A stretch of DNA of 64,000 nucleotides from contig JAEESE010000005.1 of NCBI GenBank assembly GCA_016286165.1, positions 62,001 to 126,000 of the forward strand, read 5' to 3'. The DNA comes from Bacteroidaceae bacterium (lineage in GTDB: Bacteria; Bacteroidota; Bacteroidia; Bacteroidales; Bacteroidaceae). The first letter of the stretch is position 1. Every line of letters starts with the position of its first letter. The notes under the pieces are model-generated. The model worked only from the letters and a program-made list of their open reading frames with translations. It was not told the DNA's origin and ran no database searches. The translations under genes and the position numbers were made by a program. This document shows positions 59,135-64,000 of the stretch, piece by piece.

Positions 59135-59815
59135 TCAGAAGAAAATGATACCTACGAAGGCACAGACTATGCCAAGCAACGAGCCTGCAAGCACTTGCCA
59201 GAGGTTATGTTGACGCAGGAGCATACGGCTGGAACCTACAAGGCCTACGAGCAGGATACTGAGGCTGAGCCACCATAGTGGGTTGAAATAAAAAAGCACA
59301 CTGTAGGCCAGCAAGGCTCCCACTACACCTCCTGCTCCCGCAGCATGCATCGATATCTTCCACTTCGTGTTGATAAGCAGGCACGAGCCTTGGATTAGCA
59401 GCGAAGCAATAAGTATGCCCGACATGTAATGAGGCAGGTGGAAACGGTTGAGCACATGGAGCGTGAAAACGTAGTAAAGCAAGTAGGTGAGATAAGGCAT
59501 GAAGCGGTTCTCACGCAGACGCAGTCTGTGACGCTCCCAACCTCGCGACTGGCGCCAGAAGCGTATGGTGAGGCGAGGAAAAAGAATCGTGCCGCACAAG
59601 ACCAGCAGCAGGATTATGCCTTTCAGGCTCCAGGGCAGCAAGCTCATGTATGTGAACCAGAACAGCACTACAAACCCTAACAAAGGAAAGAATTCAGGAC
59701 GGAACACACTCGACAACAACCTGGCTCCCATGAGCAGGTAGCGCATCGGAGTGGGGCGGCTGTGTCGTTGACTGCGGCTGTCTGTAGCGGTGGATATGTT
59801 GGCGTTTTCTGCCAT
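59135..59815 (-). CDS. PAP2 superfamily membrane phosphatase
   Basis: 226 residues with about six membrane helices. The two PAP2 catalytic motifs are recognisable: ISMHAAGAGG (the PSGH position) and GSSRMLLRQHNLWQVLAGS (SR with a His five residues later). Such proteins act on lipid-linked or other phosphates at the outer face of the inner membrane. The gene sits between rpoN and the metK leader on the minus strand, 10 bp after rpoN. The N-terminal 20 residues are polar, Ser/Thr-rich and poorly conserved. Confidence 0.75.
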   Translation of the reverse strand: MAENANISTATDSRSQRHSRPTPMRYLLMGARLLSSVFRPEFFPLLGFVVLFWFTYMSLLPWSLKGIILLLVLCGTILFPRLTIRFWRQSRGWERHRLRLRENRFMPYLTYLLYYVFTLHVLNRFHLPHYMSGILIASLLIQGSCLLINTKWKISMHAAGAGGVVGALLAYSVLFYFNPLWWLSLSILLVGLVGSSRMLLRQHNLWQVLAGSLLGIVCAFVGIIFF

Positions 59816-59825
59816 TTGATATAAT

Positions 59826-61301
59826 TTATTTTTCGCTTCTTCTCAGGCGGGCAATGGGAATGCCCATGTCTACGCGGTACTTTGCAACCGTTCTGCGGGC
59901 GACGTCGAAACCGCGTTGCTGCAGCGCTATTGCCAGAGCATCGTCGGTTAGGGGGTGCCGATGGTCCTCGGCTTCCACTATCTCCTCGAGTGCAGCCTTG
60001 ATATTTCGTATGCTTACCTCATCGCCATCGAGTTTGGCGGCCGAGGTGAAGAACCATCGCAGAGGATATATGCCAAACGGCGTCTGCACCCATTTCGAAT
60101 TGCTCACACGCGAGACCGTAGAAAGATGCAGGCCCGTTTGTGTGGCCACGTCCTCGAGCGTCATAGGACGAAGAACGGTTTCATCGCCGGTTTCGAAGAA
60201 TGGCTGCTGCATTTTCATGATGGTCTGCATCGTCAGCGTGAGGGTGTCCTGACGCTGGCGAATGGCCTCGATGAATCCTTGGGCTTTGTCTACACGTTCA
60301 CGCATATAGACTATGCCGTCGCGCTCACTGCGTGAAAGGTCCTTAAGGTCCCGCCCCTGGTAGGAATTGAGGAAATCTATATCGTCCTGGCTCACGCGTA
60401 GCGGCGGTATACGCCCATTGTTGAGAGTCATAGTGAGGTGACCATAAGGGTCTACATCTACGATGAAATCGGGCGTTATCTGCTGCAAGTTGCGTCCCAG
60501 GGCCTCGCCCATCGAGCTGCCGGGCCGTGGATTGAGGCGCCGCACCTCATGTTGTAGCCGTGCCACATCAGAATCACTGAGCTTGAGGCTGCGAGCTATG
60601 CGGTCCCATCGGTTGAGCATGAGATTGTCGAACTGCTTGCTAAGCAACCGTTCCAGCTTTTGTTTGATGGGCGACTGGCTGTCGGGAGCGTGGCGCACCT
60701 GCAGCAACAGGCACTCTTGCAACGAGCGAGCTCCCACGCCAGCTGGCTCAAAATGCTGTAACACGTCCAGCAGGTGCTCCAATTCAGCCTGGGAGGTGGC
60801 TATGTTATGATAGACCTCAAGTTCGTCCTGAATCTGAGTGAGCGATACACGGAGCAAGCCATCATCGTCGAGAGAGCCTATGAGGTAGCGCAACACCTCC
60901 TTTTCGTGGTCGTTGAGGTGTATGAAACCTATCTGTTCTTCCAGTTGGTCGTAGAACGACAAGGTCTCCCCCACTACTGTTTCCATCGCATCGCGACGGC
61001 CCGTAGGGTTGAGGTTGTCGGGCACATCGTCGGGCGAACTGTAGTCTTTGGCGCTGTCGTAAGTGTTGTCGCCATCTTCGCTGCTGCTCATATCCGCTGC
61101 CGCGTTAGCATCGCTGCCGTAGTCGTCGTGCTCGCTGTCGTCGCGCTCAAGAGCGATGTTCTCTTTCAGTTCCTGGTCAACGCGTTCATATAGTGCCTCA
61201 ACAGGCAATTCAGCCAGTTGCCTCACCAGCAGTTGTAGTGGCGAGAGGTTCTGAGTCTGTGTCTGCACCTGAGTGCCTATTTGCGTGTTGCGGCTTGGCA
61301 T
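59826..61301 (-). CDS. rpoN: RNA polymerase sigma-54 factor
   Basis: 491 residues. The N-terminal glutamine-rich activator-interacting region (TQVQTQTQNLSPLQLLVRQL) is followed by an acidic stretch of region II (about 55-95; ERDDSEHDDYGSD), the core-binding domain, the helix-turn-helix (LSTVSRVSNSKWVQTP) and the RpoN box ARRTVAKYRVDMGIPIARLRR, given in two parts as ARRTVAKYR and IPIARLRR. It directs transcription from -24/-12 promoters with enhancer-binding proteins; none of the latter is in the window. The long intergenic region upstream contains 22-bp repeat blocks. Confidence 0.95.
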   Translation of the reverse strand: MPSRNTQIGTQVQTQTQNLSPLQLLVRQLAELPVEALYERVDQELKENIALERDDSEHDDYGSDANAAADMSSSEDGDNTYDSAKDYSSPDDVPDNLNPTGRRDAMETVVGETLSFYDQLEEQIGFIHLNDHEKEVLRYLIGSLDDDGLLRVSLTQIQDELEVYHNIATSQAELEHLLDVLQHFEPAGVGARSLQECLLLQVRHAPDSQSPIKQKLERLLSKQFDNLMLNRWDRIARSLKLSDSDVARLQHEVRRLNPRPGSSMGEALGRNLQQITPDFIVDVDPYGHLTMTLNNGRIPPLRVSQDDIDFLNSYQGRDLKDLSRSERDGIVYMRERVDKAQGFIEAIRQRQDTLTLTMQTIMKMQQPFFETGDETVLRPMTLEDVATQTGLHLSTVSRVSNSKWVQTPFGIYPLRWFFTSAAKLDGDEVSIRNIKAALEEIVEAEDHRHPLTDDALAIALQQRGFDVARRTVAKYRVDMGIPIARLRRSEK

Positions 61302-61358
61302 GATTGATATTTACGTTTTGACGAATTACTATTTACTTTTTGACGTTGTCCAAAACAC

Positions 61359-61468
61359 GTCCGTATGTGTCGGCCTGTATGACCGTATGTGTCGGCCTGC
61401 ATGACCGTATGTGTCGGTCTGTATGACCGTATGTGTTGGCTTACATGACTGGTCATGCTTTGCAGCAC
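61359..61468. repeat. 22-bp tandem repeat block, five copies (GACCGTATGT type)
   Basis: Units start at 61359, 61381, 61403, 61425 and 61447. The first four share GnCCGTATGTGTyGGCnT with few differences; the fifth is decayed. The core GACCGTATGT also occurs at 16533. The best preserved block of its kind in the window. Confidence 0.95.
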
Positions 61469-61577
61469 ATTCGGCCTTCAGATTTATAAGGCCGGCCTTA
61501 TAGCCAAGTTAAGCTAACCTAAAAGGCAAATTAGGTTGACCTTATCGGCTTGTTAGGCTGGGCTTGTTTTCTATCAG
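61468..61577. repeat. 22-bp tandem repeat block, five degenerate copies (ACCTTA type)
   Basis: Units start at 61468, 61490, 61512, 61534 and 61556. The core is GGTTGACCTTATCGGCTTG with variation. The last unit runs into the stop of the porin gene (61574). In reverse complement it resembles the block at 16558-16667. Confidence 0.8.
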
Positions 61578-62590
61578 AATCGCCAGTAGAGTTGGAGGTC
61601 TACATTGTGATAATTCTTTTCGGCGTTATTTCGGTCGACGTTGAAGCCGTAGTTGGCTTGGAACATGAGGTTTGGGTGAAGCGAATGCTGAGCGCTGATG
61701 CCGTAGATGGCATGAGCCATGTCCTTGCTCTTACCCTCTCGATAGAGGTCGTAATGCAGGAAAAGGCGTGAGCGGTGCCACGACGGTGTGCCCACTATGG
61801 CGTAGAAAGCATCAGCTCCGCCCGAGGCATTGTCTACTGCGAACTCGGCGCGGGCTATCCAATCGGCAGAGTAGTTCACACCTACGCTGTAGCGACGGCG
61901 CTCAAGCGTCAGGCTGTCGTTGACAACACGGTTGCCGGTCCAACCGAAGACGCCTATCTGCAGCTCCTTTACGGGCGCTACCCAGAGACCTCCTATGAGG
62001 TCCTTGCGGGTGTTTTTATCAACGAAATTGATGCCTTGGCCCGTGAATACACCGCCCTGGTAATGGAGCCATCGGTGGCCGTCGCGGCTCGAGGGGAAGA
62101 GATCGCCCTGAAGCTGTATACCCACGTCGCGGCCGTTGGAGGCGTGCTCGCCTGTGGGATCATTGAAACCGGCCAGACGGTCGGTCAACTGAAAATAGCT
62201 GCCATGGCCTAAGAGCCAAGGGTGCATAGGATTTTCGAAAGTGAACGGGCGCTTGAACTGCCCGGCTTTCACGCGCAGCTCCCTCCAGTGTTGCCATTCG
62301 GCCCAGGCATCCACGATGCGCGGACCATTGACTCCGCTGGTGTTACCATTGGCCTGAAATTGCAGTTTCATGGCAAAGTCGCCTATCTTAGAGTCAAAAT
62401 ACAGGCGCACAAGGCGGATGCCGAAGTCAGCTTTCACACGAGCTTCGTCGTTGGTCGTAGCCTTAGCCTGGCTGATGACGTAGCCCCCGAACGACGTGTT
62501 CTGAAGCAAGTCCTCCTTGACCGTCTGCGCATGCATTGGCGTCAGAACGGCGACAAGTGATAATATGGCCAGGAATATCTTACTCTTCAT
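61574..62590 (-). CDS. OprP/OprO-like outer-membrane porin
   Basis: 338 residues with a signal peptide (about 1-21, ending PMHAQ). The mature part is a beta barrel with alternating pattern. Hallmarks of the phosphate-selective porin O/P family are the central VKAGQFKRPFTFENP and HGSYFQLTDRLAGFNDPTGEHA; the C-terminal residue is Phe after WR, as needed for outer-membrane insertion. It would let small anions or other solutes pass; the selectivity is not evident. It lies 6 bp after lgt on the minus strand. A 22-bp repeat array abuts its stop codon. Confidence 0.8.
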   Translation of the reverse strand: MKSKIFLAILSLVAVLTPMHAQTVKEDLLQNTSFGGYVISQAKATTNDEARVKADFGIRLVRLYFDSKIGDFAMKLQFQANGNTSGVNGPRIVDAWAEWQHWRELRVKAGQFKRPFTFENPMHPWLLGHGSYFQLTDRLAGFNDPTGEHASNGRDVGIQLQGDLFPSSRDGHRWLHYQGGVFTGQGINFVDKNTRKDLIGGLWVAPVKELQIGVFGWTGNRVVNDSLTLERRRYSVGVNYSADWIARAEFAVDNASGGADAFYAIVGTPSWHRSRLFLHYDLYREGKSKDMAHAIYGISAQHSLHPNLMFQANYGFNVDRNNAEKNYHNVDLQLYWRF

Positions 62591-62596
62591 GTTTCT

Positions 62597-63538
62597 TTAT
62601 GCACTTTTCACTTGGTTCCTGCTTCCGCGCCATACCCAGTAAGCGCCGAGCAGAATGAAGGGCACTGACAGGAGCTGGCCCATATTGAAGAGCATTCCGT
62701 TCTCAAACGACACCTGTACCTCCTTGGTATATTCAATGAAGAAGCGGAAGGTGAAGATGAGCAGGATGCAAAGGCCGAAGAAGAAGCCCGTACCTACGCG
62801 CTCGGGACGGCGGCGGTAGAACCACCAGCCCACGAAGAAGAACAGGAAATAGGCCAATGCCTCGTAGAGCTGTCCCGGGTGGCGGGGCAACTGGTCTACC
62901 TGCTCAAAGATGAATGCCCAAGGCAGATCGGTGGGTTTGCCGATAATCTCGGAGTTCATCAGGTTGCCCATGCGAATGGCACAAGCACAGATAGGCGTGA
63001 CGATAGCAATGTTGTCGAGGACCGTCAGCAAAGGCACTTTTGTGCGGCGGCTGTAGAGCCATAGGGCTACAATAAACATTAATGTGCCGCCGTGCGAGGC
63101 CAGACCGGTGTAGCCAGTGAAGTGCCATGAGCCGTCGGCCCTCATCTTTGCCGGTATTATCATCTCCAACATATGAGTTGGCGACGAGAGAAAATACTCG
63201 GGCTCATAGAAGAGGCAGTGGCCGAGGCGCGCACCTATGAGTATTCCAAGGAAGGAATAGATGAACAACGGCTCGAACTTCTCATCAGGTATCTTCTGTT
63301 CCTTGAACAACTTCGCCTCGAGGAGATAGGTCAGCAACAGGCCTACGCACCAGCACAGGGAGTACCAACGAACGCCGAAAGAACCTATGGTGAAAGCCAC
63401 AACATCGGGGTTCCAGGTTATGTAAAGAAGAGCGGACCCTCCCCCCGCCCTCCCTATGAGGGAGGGAGTGGTCACCTGCGCCAAAAGAGGCACTGTTGTA
63501 ATGAGGAAGAACAGTAAAAGGGAAAGTTTCTTATTCAT
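62597..63538 (-). CDS. lgt: Prolipoprotein diacylglyceryl transferase with extra repeat-derived N-terminus
   Basis: 313 residues. The family begins with LLYITWNPDVVAFTIGSFGVRW at about residue 37, given here in parts: YITWNPDVVAF and FGVRWYSL. Later motifs: GARLGHCLFYEP, NLMNSEIIGKP and HPGQLYEALAYF. The enzyme adds a diacylglyceryl group to lipoprotein cysteines in the inner membrane. Ahead of it stand a signal-like segment (MNKKLSLLLFFLITTVPLLAQ, 21 residues, given as MNKKLSLLLFF and VPLLAQ) and the translated repeat limb VTTPSLIGRAGGGSA. No other start exists between the limb and YITWN, so the extension is needed for translation. Whether the extra N-terminus is cleaved is unknown. Confidence 0.9.
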   Translation of the reverse strand: MNKKLSLLLFFLITTVPLLAQVTTPSLIGRAGGGSALLYITWNPDVVAFTIGSFGVRWYSLCWCVGLLLTYLLEAKLFKEQKIPDEKFEPLFIYSFLGILIGARLGHCLFYEPEYFLSSPTHMLEMIIPAKMRADGSWHFTGYTGLASHGGTLMFIVALWLYSRRTKVPLLTVLDNIAIVTPICACAIRMGNLMNSEIIGKPTDLPWAFIFEQVDQLPRHPGQLYEALAYFLFFFVGWWFYRRRPERVGTGFFFGLCILLIFTFRFFIEYTKEVQVSFENGMLFNMGQLLSVPFILLGAYWVWRGSRNQVKSA

Positions 63539-63594
63539 AATTATAGCTATTGGTAATTACTCCCTCCCTCACAGGGAGGGCAGGGGAAGGGCCT
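63433..63594. repeat. Inverted limb pair bracketing the lgt start
   Basis: One limb at 63433-63475 (GGACCCTCCCCCCGCCCTCC, then CTATGAGGGAGGG) lies inside the lgt reading frame, and the other at 63551-63594 (GGTAATTACTCCCTCCCTCA, then a G-rich tail) lies between the ychF stop and the lgt start. The lgt ATG (minus strand, 63538) is between them. Seen on the minus strand, the outer limb directly follows the stop of ychF. Confidence 0.9.
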
Positions 63595-64000
63595 CAAACA
63601 TTAAATCTGAAATGCATGATGTCGCCGTCTTGAACGACATAATCCTTACCCTCGACGCCCATCTTGCCAGCTTCGCGTACGGCAGCTTCTGAGCCGTATT
63701 GGATGTAGTCGTCGTACTTGATGACCTCGGCGCGGATGAAACCTTTCTCGAAATCAGTATGAATGACACCGGCACACTGGGGAGCTTTCCACCCACGACG
63801 GAACGTCCAAGCCTTCACCTCCATAGGTCCGGCAGTGATAAACGTCTGCAAACCGAGCAACGAATAGATGGCTTTGATCAGTCTGTCGCAACCGCTCTCG
63901 CTGAGACCCATGTCCTCAAGGAACATCTGCTTCTCCTCATAGCTCTCCAACTCTGCAATGTCAGCCTCGGTCTGTGCGCTTATGATGAGCAATGCGGCCT
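63594..64000 (-). CDS. ychF: YchF/Obg-family GTPase, C-terminal part (5' partial)
   Basis: The frame is open to the window edge; the last about 135 residues are visible. These are the C-terminal part with the TGS domain: [67 protein letters not shown] and the end DIMHFRFNV. This pattern is specific to YchF (redox-regulated ATPase). The nucleotide-binding domain is outside the window. A repeat limb starts at the stop codon. It lies upstream of lgt in the same direction. Confidence 0.95.
   Translation of the reverse strand, partial: AALLIISAQTEADIAELESYEEKQMFLEDMGLSESGCDRLIKAIYSLLGLQTFITAGPMEVKAWTFRRGWKAPQCAGVIHTDFEKGFIRAEVIKYDDYIQYGSEAAVREAGKMGVEGKDYVVQDGDIMHFRFNV

Noticed and set aside
1..64000. 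rRNA, tRNA, integrase, transposase, phage or toxin-antitoxin genes
   Set aside because: Looked for in gaps and in protein motifs; none could be supported.

Overview
The window comes from a member of the Bacteroidales, most likely Prevotellaceae. Evidence: SusC/SusD pairs, a type IX secretion sorting tail, DUF4271 next to hemD, DUF4492 next to cydAB, and repeated promoters with the Bacteroidetes -7 box TAnnTTTG. No rRNA, tRNA, integrase, transposase gene or CRISPR array was seen. 46 protein genes are called; two run off the window ends (a flippase at the left, ychF at the right).

Layout. 1-6.4 kb: surface polysaccharide genes (flippase, GT11-like transferase) around a rhodanese/metallo-beta-lactamase lipoprotein and an M16 peptidase. 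6.6-8 kb: a secreted C1 aminopeptidase. 8-13.1 kb: two divergent transcription units that look like a surface-decoration cluster, with a nucleotidyltransferase fused to a PLP aminotransferase and an opine-dehydrogenase-like enzyme on the minus strand, and a LicD-type phosphotransferase and an acyltransferase on the plus strand. 13.2-22.4 kb: housekeeping genes (greA, thioredoxin-like, nitroreductase, glycosyltransferase, rnr, DUF4492-cydA-cydB). 22.5-28.4 kb: secreted proteases (calpain-like C2; subtilisin with dockerin-like tail) and a small T9SS-tailed protein. 28.9-48.8 kb: a polysaccharide utilization locus for alpha-mannan (GH43-like, DUF4965 glutaminase-like protein, IPT/TIG lipoprotein, SusC, SusD, DUF1735 lipoprotein, GH92, GH76) that ends in a secreted PI-PLC-like protein with a dockerin-like tail. 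49-64 kb: housekeeping genes (argS, RNase H, MsbA-like ABC exporter, tatD, yidD, rnpA, hemD, DUF4271, LOG, metK, PAP2, rpoN, porin, lgt, ychF). A SAM-II-type riboswitch candidate precedes metK.

Two repeat systems run across this gene content. (1) A family of about 40-bp G/C-skewed palindromic limbs, usually in inverted pairs, is present at least twelve times. Many copies lie inside genes and are translated in frame (peptides like VTAPSLTGRAGGES and PPALPVREGA). In five genes the start codon sits between two inverted limbs. (2) Four intergenic regions carry blocks of degenerate tandem repeats with a strict 22-bp period. Block sequences differ within a locus but recur between loci. One locus is bounded by about 37-bp inverted repeats like a MITE. 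These two systems are the strongest candidates for something not yet described.

How the genes work together. The mannan locus would bind, import and trim alpha-mannan. GH76 cuts the alpha-1,6 backbone, GH92 removes side-chain mannoses, SusC/D import the products, and the PI-PLC-like protein may release GPI-anchored mannoproteins. All functions are inferred from sequence motifs read by eye; no database search was run.
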